From assembly GCA_902609235.1 (NCBI GenBank), contig CACLRF010000006.1:1-50947 (forward strand): a DNA stretch of 50,947 nt, given 5' to 3'. The position numbers were made by a program, and so were the translations under genes. Shown piece by piece: positions 16,651-26,260 of the stretch. How positions within the stretch are numbered: position 1 is the first letter of the stretch; each line of letters begins with the position of its first letter. Origin of the DNA: an uncultured Pelagibacteraceae bacterium. Its GTDB lineage: Bacteria; Pseudomonadota; Alphaproteobacteria; Pelagibacterales; Pelagibacteraceae. Under the pieces are notes generated by a model, which was given only the letters and a program-made list of their open reading frames with translations, searched no databases and was not told the origin of the DNA.

Positions 16651-17262
16651 GTGAAAAAATTTGGTTTAGTTGTAATTGGAGCACATTTCGGTGTTTGGCT
16701 AAACGAAGAGTTATCTAGGTTTGATAAACAAAATATCTTATTAGTTGAGCCAGTTCCTTATAACTATAATAAGTTAAAAGAAAGATTTATAAGTTCAAAT
16801 AATATTCAAATTTGCACGAATGCTATTTTTTCAGAAAATAAAATAAGTAAGTTTTATTATGTTAATGAAAAATCAATTTCAAAACTAGGAAAACATTGGG
16901 CAAGTGGAATTGGCTCATTTAATAAAAATCATATCTTAGACCATAGAACAAAAAGATTTAAAATTGAGGATGAAGATATAGATGAGATTGAAATAGAGTT
17001 TATTACTTTTGATGGCTTAATTGAAAAATTTGAAATTGAATCAATAGATAAACTACAAATAGATGTTGAGGGCGCAGAATATGAAATTTTAAAATCTATT
17101 AATTATAAAAAAACTGATATTAATTCGATCCAGTTTGAGTCTAAACACTTTGATGGTACCTTTAAAGAAGGTAAAAAATTACAGGAAATTAAAGATAAAC
17201 TAATATTAGAAGGATTTAAGTTAAATCAAATAGATAAAGAAAATATATTAGCTTATAAATAG
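16651..17262 (+). CDS. FkbM family methyltransferase
   Basis: A 203-residue SAM-dependent methyltransferase. VVIGAHFGVWLNEEL is the glycine-rich motif I region and LLVEPVPYNYNKLKERF holds the acidic residue of motif II. FITFDGLIEKFEIESIDKLQIDVEGAEYEILKS is the highly typical FkbM C-terminal motif. Such enzymes O-methylate sugars or lipids. The GTG start at 16651 lies 10 bp after the nrdB stop, so it is likely expressed with the reductase although the functions are unrelated. Its last base is adjacent to the convergent prpC end. The substrate is unknown. Confidence 0.8.
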   Translation: MKKFGLVVIGAHFGVWLNEELSRFDKQNILLVEPVPYNYNKLKERFISSNNIQICTNAIFSENKISKFYYVNEKSISKLGKHWASGIGSFNKNHILDHRTKRFKIEDEDIDEIEIEFITFDGLIEKFEIESIDKLQIDVEGAEYEILKSINYKKTDINSIQFESKHFDGTFKEGKKLQEIKDKLILEGFKLNQIDKENILAYK

Positions 17263-18387
17263 CTATCTTTGGTTTAATTCCATCACTTTTCTATGTTTGT
17301 TGCCTTTGTAGCTAGCTAAAGGTCTAATAAGTTTGTTAGCTGCATGCTGCTCCATTATGTGAGCAGACCAACCTGTTATTCTTGAGATAACGAAAATAGG
17401 TGTAAAGAAATCAGTATCAAACCCCATTAAGTGGTAAGTTGGTCCTGTAGGATAGTCCACGTTAGGATGTATATTTTTTTCTTTAATCATTACTTTTTCC
17501 ACAATGTCATAAATTTTTTCAAATTTTTTATCTTTTTTAATTTTAGCAACTTTACCAAAATACTCTCTCATAGTTGGCACTCGAGAATCACCAGATTTAT
17601 AAACTCTGTGACCAAAACCCATTACAACTTCTTTATTTTTGAGAGCATCATTTATCCATTTAAGTGCTTTTTCGGGTTTTTTTATTTTGTTCATCATATG
17701 CATTACTTCTTCGTTCGCACCACCATGTAATGGACCTTTCAAACTTGCAATCGCACCAGTAATTGCGCCATGGATATCAGACAAACTACTGGTAATTGTC
17801 CTAGCTGTAAAAGTTGAAACATTAAAACTATGTTCTGCATAAAGTATTAATGAAACATCAAATGCTTTTACAATCTCTTTTTGAGGAACTTTTCCGAAGC
17901 ACATATAAAAAAAGTTTTCAGCAAAAGTTAAAGTTTTTTTTGGTTTTATAATCTTCTTTCCTTTTCTAATTCTATAAAAAGCAGCCAATGCAGTGGGTGT
18001 TTTAGCAAAAATTCTTAATGCTTTTCTCATATTTGCTTCAGGAGAAGAGTCTGTAGTTTCTTTGTCTTCCAATCCCATTACACTCACAGCTGTCCTTGCA
18101 ACATCCATAGGATGCGATTTTTTTGGCATATGTTTAATTATTTCATATAAATTTTTAGTTAATTCTCTATTGTTTCTTTCTTCTTTTTCAAATTTTCTTA
18201 ATTGAATAGTATTTGGTAAGTCTTTATTTAAAATTAAATATGCAACCTCTTCAAATCTGCAATATTCACATAGATCTTGAGCGGCATACCCTCTATAAGT
18301 AAGAGAGTTAATTTCAGGCATTACTTTAGAAACTTCTGTTTCATCTACGACTATTCCAAGTAAGCCTTTTTTTATATCATCACTCAT
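17263..18387 (-). CDS. prpC: 2-methylcitrate synthase (citrate synthase family)
   Basis: A 374-residue citrate-synthase-fold enzyme that condenses propionyl-CoA with oxaloacetate. Catalytic regions visible are GPLHGGANEEVMHM, the His motif in GFGHRVYKSGDSRVP, and a late HLMGFDTDFFTPIFVISRITGW. The short length and N-terminus (GLLGIVVDETEVSKV...LTYRGYAAQDL) fit the methylcitrate/citrate synthase subgroup. The assignment to propionate rests on being directly downstream of prpB and prpD, with a 1-bp overlap. It could also act as a citrate synthase. Confidence 0.88.
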   Translation of the reverse strand: MSDDIKKGLLGIVVDETEVSKVMPEINSLTYRGYAAQDLCEYCRFEEVAYLILNKDLPNTIQLRKFEKEERNNRELTKNLYEIIKHMPKKSHPMDVARTAVSVMGLEDKETTDSSPEANMRKALRIFAKTPTALAAFYRIRKGKKIIKPKKTLTFAENFFYMCFGKVPQKEIVKAFDVSLILYAEHSFNVSTFTARTITSSLSDIHGAITGAIASLKGPLHGGANEEVMHMMNKIKKPEKALKWINDALKNKEVVMGFGHRVYKSGDSRVPTMREYFGKVAKIKKDKKFEKIYDIVEKVMIKEKNIHPNVDYPTGPTYHLMGFDTDFFTPIFVISRITGWSAHIMEQHAANKLIRPLASYKGNKHRKVMELNQR

Positions 18388-19283
18388 TATTCATGTCCTT
18401 CTGTACTAAAATTATAAATTTTTTCATCTAATGAATTATATTTTTCGTAATCAACTAGTTCATATAGTCTCTTTCTAGTTTGCATTTTATCTATAATATT
18501 GTTTTGGTGTCCATTTGCATAAATGTCTCTTAATCCATCTTCCACATTTTTCATAGCCAATCTTTGTGTAGTAACTGGATATATGACAATATTATATCCC
18601 AAATTTTCTAATTCTTTATAATTAAATAATTTTGATTTACCAAATTCAGTCATATTAGCTAACAAGTAACCAGACAATTCTTTACGAACTTTTTCAAAAT
18701 CTTTTTCATCTTGAAGAGCTTCAGGAAATATAATTTCAGCACCAGCATCAATATAGGCTTTGCATCTTTCAATCATTTTATCAATTCCCTCAACACTTTT
18801 TGCATCTGAACGTGCGATAATCTTAAAATTTTGATCTTTTTTAGCAGCAACACATTCTTTGATTTTTTTAACCATAGCATCAGTTGAGATAAGTTCTTTG
18901 TTATCTAGATGCCCACATCTTTTTCTCTCAATTTGATCTTCTAAATGAACACCTGTTATTCCAAATTCTTCAAATGTTTCTATTGTTTCTTTGCATGATT
19001 TAAATCCCGTATCTATATCAACTATTGTTGGAAGATTGGTTACTCTCGAAATCAGATAAGATCTTGTACTAACATCTTGCAGTGTTGTTAAACCAATATC
19101 TGGAAAACCAAGATCATTAGCCATTACTCCTCCTGAAACGTAGACAGCATCATATCCAATTTCTTCTATTAATTTTGCAGTTAAAGGATTGTATGCGCCC
19201 GGAACTCTTAATATTTTATTTGATTTTAATTTTTTATCAAAATCCAATCTTTTTTGACTTGGTTCTTTTTCTACAAAGTGCAT
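18387..19283 (-). CDS. prpB: Methylisocitrate lyase
   Basis: A 298-residue member of the isocitrate lyase/PEP mutase family that cleaves 2-methylisocitrate to pyruvate and succinate. Typical features are VPGAYNPLTAKLIEEIGYDAVYVSGG near the start, the metal-binding Asp in VDIDTGF, the catalytic ERKRCGH loop and the ARSDAKSVEG strand. The length is standard. It is the middle gene of prpD-prpB-prpC and overlaps both neighbours by one base (stop and start share a base), so translation is coupled. Confidence 0.92.
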   Translation of the reverse strand: MHFVEKEPSQKRLDFDKKLKSNKILRVPGAYNPLTAKLIEEIGYDAVYVSGGVMANDLGFPDIGLTTLQDVSTRSYLISRVTNLPTIVDIDTGFKSCKETIETFEEFGITGVHLEDQIERKRCGHLDNKELISTDAMVKKIKECVAAKKDQNFKIIARSDAKSVEGIDKMIERCKAYIDAGAEIIFPEALQDEKDFEKVRKELSGYLLANMTEFGKSKLFNYKELENLGYNIVIYPVTTQRLAMKNVEDGLRDIYANGHQNNIIDKMQTRKRLYELVDYEKYNSLDEKIYNFSTEGHE

Positions 19284-20785
19284 TAAAAGATTCCTTTTTT
19301 ATTATTTTGTTTTAATTTGCTTTTTCTTACTTCAATATTTAACTTATGAAGTTGACTAGATTTTAAATTTCTTAAATTTTGTACTGTTTTTAAAAAACGA
19401 TTGCTTTCTTTTTTATCCAAAATGCCCTCGGTTAAAGTTAAAAATTTATTTATATAATTTTCTCTCTTGAATGGTCTAGCTCCATAAGGATGTGCGTCTG
19501 CTCTATCTAGTTCCTCTGTTATTTTTTTTCCATTGTTAAGTGTTACAATCACTTTAGCACCAAATGCTTTATTTTTTGGATTTGGATCATGATATTTCTT
19601 TGTCCATTTTTTATCTTCATATGTTTTAATTGATCTCCAAATTTTAATTGTACTTTTTCTATTTGCCCTTGCTTTAGTATAAGATTTTACATGATGCCAA
19701 TCTCCATCCTCTAAAGCTACAGCGAATATATACATTATTGAATGGTCAAGTGTTTCTCTACTGGCATTAGGGTCCATTTTTTGTGGATCGTTAGCACCTG
19801 TCCCTATTACATAATGAGTGTGATGACTTGTAAAAATATCAATTTTTTTAATTATGTTTAAATTAGGGATTTTTGTTTTTAGATTTTTGGCAAGATCTAT
19901 TAAAGCTTGTGATTGATATTCTGCAGAATATTCTTTTGTATATGTCTCTAAAATAGCTTTTTTACTTTCACCTTTTTTTGGCAATGGTACTTTGTATTTA
20001 GCTTTTTTACCATCTAATATTCTTGCTATTACACTATCCTCACCTTCATATATTGGACTTGGAGCACCTTCACCTCTCATTGCTCTATCTACAGCTTCGA
20101 TCGCAAGCTTACCTGCATGAGCAGGAGCATAAGCTTTCCAACTTGAAATTTCACCTTTTCTAGATTGTCTTGTAGAAATCGTCGTATGGAGTGCCTGTTG
20201 AACAGCTTGATAAATAGTTTCGGTATTTAATTTTAACATTGTACCTAATCCAGCAGCCACACTAGGTCCTAAATGAGCAATGTGATCAACTTTATGCTTA
20301 TGCAAACAAATTCCTTTAACTAAATTAACTTGAACTTCGTATGCAGTAATTATTCCTCTTATTAAATCCAGTCCACTTTTTTTATTTTGTTGTGCTACAC
20401 TTATAAGTGGAGGTATGTTGTCACCAGGATGACTATAATCTGCAGCTAAAAATGTGTCATGAAAATCTAATTCTCTTACTGCAGTTCCATTAGACCATGC
20501 TGCCCATTCGCAATCAAATTTTAATTTGGAATTAACACCAAATAAAGTAGCACCATTTTTTCTTGAATGTCTTAAAGCCATCTCTCTAGATGATATTACA
20601 GGCTTTCTATTTAATGAGGCTATTGCAACAGAAGCATTATCAATAATTCTATTGATAACCATTTCTATAGCATCTTTATTTAATTTAGCATTATCGCTTG
20701 CTAACTCTGCTATTTTCCATGCAAGCTGCTTCTTCTTAGGAAGATGAATTTTTGACGGGTATACTTTAACTGTATGTAATAACAA
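19283..20785 (-). CDS. prpD: 2-methylcitrate dehydratase (PrpD/MmgE family)
   Basis: A 500-residue, Fe-S-independent dehydratase acting on 2-methylcitrate. Visible signatures are [18 protein letters not shown], the [23 protein letters not shown] segment with [25 protein letters not shown] and the C-terminal [25 protein letters not shown]. The start is a TTG at 20785. It has a GGAG ribosome site 5 bases upstream, and the first internal ATG would remove the conserved N-terminal helix. It is the first gene of the prp operon, 53 bp after gph on the same strand. That gap shows no terminator, so gph may be co-transcribed. Confidence 0.9.
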   Translation of the reverse strand: MLLHTVKVYPSKIHLPKKKQLAWKIAELASDNAKLNKDAIEMVINRIIDNASVAIASLNRKPVISSREMALRHSRKNGATLFGVNSKLKFDCEWAAWSNGTAVRELDFHDTFLAADYSHPGDNIPPLISVAQQNKKSGLDLIRGIITAYEVQVNLVKGICLHKHKVDHIAHLGPSVAAGLGTMLKLNTETIYQAVQQALHTTISTRQSRKGEISSWKAYAPAHAGKLAIEAVDRAMRGEGAPSPIYEGEDSVIARILDGKKAKYKVPLPKKGESKKAILETYTKEYSAEYQSQALIDLAKNLKTKIPNLNIIKKIDIFTSHHTHYVIGTGANDPQKMDPNASRETLDHSIMYIFAVALEDGDWHHVKSYTKARANRKSTIKIWRSIKTYEDKKWTKKYHDPNPKNKAFGAKVIVTLNNGKKITEELDRADAHPYGARPFKRENYINKFLTLTEGILDKKESNRFLKTVQNLRNLKSSQLHKLNIEVRKSKLKQNNKKGIF

Positions 20786-20838
20786 AATAACTCCAAATAT
20801 GAGATTTTGTTTTAATAGTTAAAATAAATTAATCAATA

Positions 20839-21519
20839 TTAAAGATATTGAGATACAATTTTTTCAATACCTACAAAGTCTTTTATTAAGTGATTATGAT
20901 AAATTTCATCAATATTTTTTTCAGTATAACCATCCTCTAATAAAATCATCGGAATTTCTGCTGCTTTTGCAGCATTTGCATCCGACTCACTATCACCGAT
21001 CATAATTGATTTATTTTTACTACCATCTAAAATTTCTATGATTGTTGTTATGTGCCTTGGATCAGGTTTGCAATAATCAAAAGTATTATAACCAGCAACA
21101 TACTCAAAGTAATCATATATCCCAATTTTTTTTAGAAGATCAACTGCAAGATGTTCAGTTTTATTAGTACATACAGCCATTGATATATTTTCTTTTTTAC
21201 ACCAATTTAAAAAATCTTTTACACCAGGCATCAAAGTACTTTCGTTTAAAATATTATTTCCATAATAAGAAATAAACTCATCTGTCATTTCATTTTTAAT
21301 TTTCTCATTAATCGAAGTTAACTCTTTTTTGGCTTGGCTCCATATAGATCTACCAATCATTACTCCAGCTCCTTGACCGACAGCACTTTTAAGTTCATCA
21401 AGAGATTTTGTAGGGTACCCAAATTTTCTCATAACATGGTTATGAGCAAGCATTAGATCAGGTGCTGTGTCTACCAAGGTACCATCTAAATCAAATAAAA
21501 TTGTAAATTTTTGTTTCAT
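20839..21519 (-). CDS. gph: HAD-family phosphatase, probably phosphoglycolate phosphatase
   Basis: A 226-residue HAD hydrolase. Motif I is ILFDLDGTLVDTAPD near the N-terminus, motif II is AVCTNKT, and the motif III Lys and motif IV acids lie in CKPDPRH and MIGDSESDANAAKA. A helical cap of subclass I lies between motifs I and II. The length and cap fit Gph, which removes 2-phosphoglycolate formed during DNA repair or oxygenase reactions. Other small phosphate esters are possible substrates. It is divergent from the glmU-domain gene, with 69 bp between them. Confidence 0.8.
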   Translation of the reverse strand: MKQKFTILFDLDGTLVDTAPDLMLAHNHVMRKFGYPTKSLDELKSAVGQGAGVMIGRSIWSQAKKELTSINEKIKNEMTDEFISYYGNNILNESTLMPGVKDFLNWCKKENISMAVCTNKTEHLAVDLLKKIGIYDYFEYVAGYNTFDYCKPDPRHITTIIEILDGSKNKSIMIGDSESDANAAKAAEIPMILLEDGYTEKNIDEIYHNHLIKDFVGIEKIVSQYL

Positions 21520-21588
21520 TTTAAAAGTATTTTAAAGAAATAAATTGTGAATTAATCAATGTATATACTTAATGTAAATCAATTTTAA

Positions 21589-22200
21589 ATGGAAGTTTTA
21601 AATCAAAAAAAACTTAGAGAAAAATTTATAAAGTCAGGCGTAAAGATGATTGGTCCTGAAACCATTTTTTTTTCAAAAGACACCAAGATCGGAAATAATG
21701 TGACTATAGAACCTTACGTTGTTATAGGTTCTAAGGTAAAAATTGGGAATAATGTAATTATAAAATCTTTTTCACATTTAGAATCTTGTAAAATTGAAAA
21801 TAAAGTTGAGATTGGTCCATATGCCAGAATAAGACCTAATACAATTTTAAAAGAGGGATCTAAAGTAGGTAATTTTGTGGAGATTAAAAAAAGTACTCTA
21901 GGAAATAAATCAAAAGTAAATCATTTATCTTATGTTGGAGATGCTCAAATAGGAAAATCAGTAAACATTGGAGCAGGCACTATTACTTGTAATTATGATG
22001 GAGTAAATAAAAATAAGACAAAAATTAAAGATAAAGTATTTATAGGTTCAAACTCTTCTTTAGTTGCTCCAATCACTATAAATAAAGATAGTATTGTTGG
22101 AGCTGGATCAGTAATAACAAAAAATGTTAAAAAAAAATCTTTAGCACTAACAAGATCGCCACAATTAGAAGTTAAAAATTACAAAAGAAAGAAAAAATAA
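21589..22200 (+). CDS. Stand-alone GlmU-type glucosamine-1-phosphate N-acetyltransferase domain
   Basis: A 203-residue left-handed beta-helix protein that matches only the C-terminal half of bifunctional GlmU. It begins in the linker helix ([22 protein letters not shown]) and continues with hexapeptide repeats from about residue 30. Acetyltransferase landmarks are present: [21 protein letters not shown], the catalytic His in [12 protein letters not shown], and [11 protein letters not shown]. The N-terminal uridylyltransferase domain is absent, and the 69-bp upstream gap cannot hold it. The protein should make GlcNAc-1-phosphate from glucosamine-1-phosphate and acetyl-CoA. The final UDP-transfer must be done by another gene. 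It is 3 bp from glmS, so two steps of amino-sugar synthesis are co-expressed. Confidence 0.85.
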   Translation: MEVLNQKKLREKFIKSGVKMIGPETIFFSKDTKIGNNVTIEPYVVIGSKVKIGNNVIIKSFSHLESCKIENKVEIGPYARIRPNTILKEGSKVGNFVEIKKSTLGNKSKVNHLSYVGDAQIGKSVNIGAGTITCNYDGVNKNKTKIKDKVFIGSNSSLVAPITINKDSIVGAGSVITKNVKKKSLALTRSPQLEVKNYKRKKK

Positions 22201-22203
22201 TTT

Positions 22204-24024
22204 ATGTGTGGAATTATTGGAATATCAAGTAACAAACCTGTTTCTGCAAACATAATTAATTCATTAAAAAAATTAGAGTACAGAGGATATGACTCAGCAG
22301 GAATAGCTACACTTTCAGATGGTGAAATCAATGAAGTAAAATCAGAGGGAAGAGTTGATAATTTAGAAAATAATTTTGATTTAAAAAACTTAAGAGGAAA
22401 TATTGGTATAGGCCATGTAAGATGGGCAACTCATGGAATTCCAAATAGTTTAAATGCTCATCCTCATTCTTCTCATAACGTATCTGTAGTTCACAATGGA
22501 ATTATTGAAAACTCTACGATATTAAAAAAACATTTAATTAATAAAGGTCATAACTTTAAATCACAGACAGATACAGAAGTAATTGTTCATTTAATAACAG
22601 AACATTTAAAGACTTCAGAATTTGAAGAAGCCATCACAAAAACTCTAAAACAACTTCATGGTAGTTTTGCTCTTGGAATTGTTTTTAAAGATATGCCAGA
22701 CTTAATAGTTGGTGCTAGAAGAGGATCACCCTTAGCTGTTGGTTATGGTCCAAACGAAAACTACCTAGGATCAGATTCTTATGCTTTAAAGTCTATGACA
22801 AATAAAATTACTTATCTTGATGATGGTGAATTTTGCATTGTTAAAAAAGATCAAGTTCTTTTTTTCAACGAAGAAGGAAAAAAAGTTAATAAAAAAATAT
22901 TAGAACTATCATCAGATCAAGCAAATTACGATAAAGGTGACTTTAAACATTTCATGGCAAAAGAAATTGAAGAGCAACCTACAACAATTAAAACTGGAAT
23001 AAAAGAATACGTAGATAATGTAAATAAAGAGATAAATATTTTTAATTTTCCATGGAAAATAGAAGAGATTAGCTCAATAAAATTAATTGGATGTGGAACT
23101 GCATATCATTCTTGTTTAATGGCCAAATATTGGTTTGAGGAACTTACAAACTTGGATGTTAACATAGATATAGCATCAGAATTTAGATATAGAAAAAATA
23201 GGTTCAAAAAAGATACTTTATATATCTTTGTTTCACAATCAGGAGAAACAGCAGATACATATGCAGCCTTAGATCTGTGTAATAAAAATAAAATGAAGAC
23301 ATGTGCGGTAGTTAATGTAATTGAAAGCTCAATTGCAAGAGATTCTAGTTTTGTTTTACCAATTCATTGTGGTCCCGAAATTGGAGTTGCATCAACAAAA
23401 GCATTTCTAGGTCAAATGCTTGTTTTATATATTTTGGCTTTAAAACTTGGATCAATGAGAAATGAAATTAAAAAAAAAGTATATCAACAAAAGATTAAAG
23501 ATTTAATAACCTTGCCAAGTCTTATAGAGAAAACATTGCTTCATGATAATGACATCCAGGCAATATCCTCAACTTTTAACCAAGTAAAGGGTTCAATGTT
23601 TTTAGGTAGAGGTTATTCATACCCGATAGCTTTGGAAGGGGCATTAAAACTTAAAGAGCTTTCTTACGTTCACGCTGAAGGATACCCAGCGGGTGAAATG
23701 AAACATGGGCCATTAGCTTTAATTGAAGAAGGTATGCCAGTAGTAGTTTTGGCACCTAGAGATTATTATTACAAAAAAACAATTTCAAATATGCAGGAAG
23801 TTATTGCTAGAGGGGCGAAGGTATTATTGATAACCAATAAAAGTAAGGATGAAGTTGTGTCAGAAAACATTTGGGAAACTATTGAAGTCGAGAATACAAA
23901 TGATGACTTGATTCCATTCCTTTTGACCATTCCACTTCAAAAGCTTGCTTATTACTCTGCTCTTAAAAAGGGTTATGATATTGATAAGCCCAGAAATTTG
24001 GCTAAATCTGTCACTGTTGAATAA
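22204..24024 (+). CDS. glmS: Glutamine-fructose-6-phosphate aminotransferase (isomerising)
   Basis: A 606-residue enzyme making glucosamine-6-phosphate from fructose-6-phosphate and glutamine. The N-terminal glutaminase begins MCGIIG with the nucleophile Cys2, followed by YRGYDSAG and GHVRWATHG. Two SIS sugar isomerase domains follow (about residues 285-430 and 455-600), with CGTAYHSCLMAKYW, SQSGETADT, VASTKAF and EGYPAGEMKHGP. The C-terminal KPRNLAKSVTVE is the canonical ending. No glmS ribozyme is expected or seen. It follows the GlmU-type acetyltransferase by 3 bp. Confidence 0.97.
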   Translation: MCGIIGISSNKPVSANIINSLKKLEYRGYDSAGIATLSDGEINEVKSEGRVDNLENNFDLKNLRGNIGIGHVRWATHGIPNSLNAHPHSSHNVSVVHNGIIENSTILKKHLINKGHNFKSQTDTEVIVHLITEHLKTSEFEEAITKTLKQLHGSFALGIVFKDMPDLIVGARRGSPLAVGYGPNENYLGSDSYALKSMTNKITYLDDGEFCIVKKDQVLFFNEEGKKVNKKILELSSDQANYDKGDFKHFMAKEIEEQPTTIKTGIKEYVDNVNKEINIFNFPWKIEEISSIKLIGCGTAYHSCLMAKYWFEELTNLDVNIDIASEFRYRKNRFKKDTLYIFVSQSGETADTYAALDLCNKNKMKTCAVVNVIESSIARDSSFVLPIHCGPEIGVASTKAFLGQMLVLYILALKLGSMRNEIKKKVYQQKIKDLITLPSLIEKTLLHDNDIQAISSTFNQVKGSMFLGRGYSYPIALEGALKLKELSYVHAEGYPAGEMKHGPLALIEEGMPVVVLAPRDYYYKKTISNMQEVIARGAKVLLITNKSKDEVVSENIWETIEVENTNDDLIPFLLTIPLQKLAYYSALKKGYDIDKPRNLAKSVTVE

Positions 24025-24059
24025 ACTTTAAACTCTGTTAAAACACTTGCAGGTTGAAT

Positions 24060-25439
24060 ATGAAAAGTTGGAAAAAAAATAGTTGGAGAAAATATCCTGT
24101 AAAACACATTCCAGAATATCCAGATAAAAAAGAATTGGATAAAGTTTTGGATAAGATAGGAACATTCCCTCCGTTAGTATTTGCTGGAGAAACTAGACAT
24201 CTTAAAAGTCAGTTGGCAGATGTCGTAGATGGAAAAGCATTTTTACTTCAGGGGGGTGATTGTGCTGAGAGTTTTGCAGAATTTAATCCAGATAATATAA
24301 GAGATACATTTAAACTAATGTTGCAAATGTCATTAGTTTTAACTTATTCAGCTTCATTACCTGTTGTAAAAGTTGGAAGAATAGCGGGGCAATTTTCAAA
24401 ACCTCGAAGCGCTCCAACAGAAATTAAAGACGGCGTAGAATTGCCTAGTTACTTGGGTGATAACATCAATGCAATGGAATTTACTGAAAAAGCTAGGCTT
24501 CCAGACCCTAAACGATTGTTTAAAGCTTACTCACAATCAGCTGCAACTCTTAATCTTATTAGAGCTTTTTCTAAAGGAGGTTTTGCGGATTTAAACAAAG
24601 TCCACTTATGGAATTTAGATTATATTAAAAAAAGTCCACAAGCTAAAAAATTTAAGGATCTTGAAGATAAAATTGCTGATGCCATAGCTTTCATGAGAGC
24701 ATGTGGAATTACTTCAGATTTTAACAATAGATTGTACACAGTAAATTTTTGGACATCACACGAAGCTTTGCTACTTCCTTTTGAGGAGTCTATGACTAGA
24801 ACAGACTCTACTACAGGTGAAAATCATGATACCTCAGCTCATTTTGTTTGGATTGGAGACAGAACCAGACAATTAGATGGTGGTCATGTTGAATTTTGTA
24901 GAGGTATAGAAAATCCAATTGGTATTAAATGTGGACCTACATTAAAATCTGATGATTTAATAAACCTTTGTAATCGTATAAATCCAAAAAATGAAAAAGG
25001 TAAAATTACTTTAATTTCCAGATTTGGTGCTGATAATGTCTCAAAATTTTTACCAAAATTAATTAGAGCAATTAAAAAAGAGGGTTTAAATGTGATTTGG
25101 TCATGTGATCCTTGCCATGGAAATACAATTAAAGCTGCAACAGGATTTAAAACAAGACCATTCAATAGCGTTTTGAGAGAAGTAAAAGAAGTTTTTGCAT
25201 GCCACCAAAGTGAAGGAAGTTATGCAGGAGGTTTACATATCGAACTGACTGGTCAAGATGTGACTGAGTGTATAGGAGGTGCTCAAAAAATATCTGAAAA
25301 AGATTTATCCTCTAGATACCACACTCACTGTGATCCAAGACTTAATGGAAATCAAGCTTTAGAATTAGCATTTTTAATATCAGATGAGATTAAAAAGAAT
25401 AGCTCATATTCAAAAAATGCAGACAGAGCGGCATCTTAA
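24060..25439 (+). CDS. Class II 3-deoxy-7-phosphoheptulonate (DAHP) synthase
   Basis: About 459 residues of the plant-like class II DAHP synthase, the first step of the shikimate pathway. Characteristic segments are FLLQGGDCAESFAEF, VGRIAGQFSKPRS, HFVWIGDRTRQLDGGHVEF, the metal-binding region around IWSCDPCHGNT, and HIELTGQDVTECIGG. The ATG at 24060 is chosen over a TTG at 24054 that would add two residues. It follows glmS by 35 bp in the same direction. Class II enzymes are usually regulated by aromatic amino acids. Confidence 0.93.
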   Translation: MKSWKKNSWRKYPVKHIPEYPDKKELDKVLDKIGTFPPLVFAGETRHLKSQLADVVDGKAFLLQGGDCAESFAEFNPDNIRDTFKLMLQMSLVLTYSASLPVVKVGRIAGQFSKPRSAPTEIKDGVELPSYLGDNINAMEFTEKARLPDPKRLFKAYSQSAATLNLIRAFSKGGFADLNKVHLWNLDYIKKSPQAKKFKDLEDKIADAIAFMRACGITSDFNNRLYTVNFWTSHEALLLPFEESMTRTDSTTGENHDTSAHFVWIGDRTRQLDGGHVEFCRGIENPIGIKCGPTLKSDDLINLCNRINPKNEKGKITLISRFGADNVSKFLPKLIRAIKKEGLNVIWSCDPCHGNTIKAATGFKTRPFNSVLREVKEVFACHQSEGSYAGGLHIELTGQDVTECIGGAQKISEKDLSSRYHTHCDPRLNGNQALELAFLISDEIKKNSSYSKNADRAAS

Positions 25440-25477
25440 TACATTGTAAAATTATCAATAATAAATAACTTTCAATT

Positions 25478-26215
25478 ATGACACCTTCAGAAAAAATTAA
25501 ATTTATCTCTAATTGGATCAAAAACTATGCAAATAGTATGCCAACAAAGGCGGAGTCGTTAGTAATAGGTATTTCTGGAGGAGTCGACTCATCAGTATCG
25601 AGTACACTTAGTGCCATGACTGGAATAAAAACTATTGTTTTATCTATGCCAATCAAACAAAAATCACATCAACATGATTTAAGTTTAAAGCATCAAGAAT
25701 GGTTAGTAAAAAATTTCAAAAATGTTGAAGCGCATACAATTAATTTAGATGAGTTATTTTTAGCATTTAATGCAAGCTTATCGAAATTTGATAATGAACA
25801 TGGTATGGCTAATTCAAGAGCAAGATTAAGAATGACAACTCTTTATCAAGTGGCTGCTGCAAATAAAGGAATTGTTGTAGGAACTGGAAACAAAGTTGAA
25901 GATTTTGGTGTTGGATTTTATACTAAATATGGTGATGGTGGAGTTGATATTTCACCAATAGCTGATTGTAATAAAACCCAAGTCTGGGAATTAGGAAAAG
26001 AACTTGGAATTTTACAAGAGATTATCGATGCGCCCCCGACTGACGGACTATGGGATGATGGCAGAACTGATGAAGGTCAGCTTGGATTAAAATATAATGA
26101 ATTAGAAGAAGCTATGGAGAATCCTAATTCTCCGAATCGTGCTAAATACGAAAATATCAGAAAACAAAATATGCATAAAATGGAGCCAATTCCTGTATGC
26201 ATAATTCCAAATTAA
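25478..26215 (+). CDS. nadE: NH3-dependent NAD+ synthetase
   Basis: A 245-residue enzyme of the ATP pyrophosphatase fold that amidates nicotinate adenine dinucleotide to NAD+. The P-loop SGGVDSS is at residues 33-39, with further landmarks ANSRARLRMTTLYQVAA, GTGNKVEDFGVGFYTKYGDGG and the C-terminal APPTDGLWDDGRTDE loop. There is no glutaminase domain, so it uses free ammonia or an amidotransferase partner. It is the usual length for the short NadE form. Confidence 0.93.
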   Translation: MTPSEKIKFISNWIKNYANSMPTKAESLVIGISGGVDSSVSSTLSAMTGIKTIVLSMPIKQKSHQHDLSLKHQEWLVKNFKNVEAHTINLDELFLAFNASLSKFDNEHGMANSRARLRMTTLYQVAAANKGIVVGTGNKVEDFGVGFYTKYGDGGVDISPIADCNKTQVWELGKELGILQEIIDAPPTDGLWDDGRTDEGQLGLKYNELEEAMENPNSPNRAKYENIRKQNMHKMEPIPVCIIPN

Positions 26216-26260
26216 TCAAATAGATTCACAAATCTATAATTTAAGTATATTTCTTCAAAT

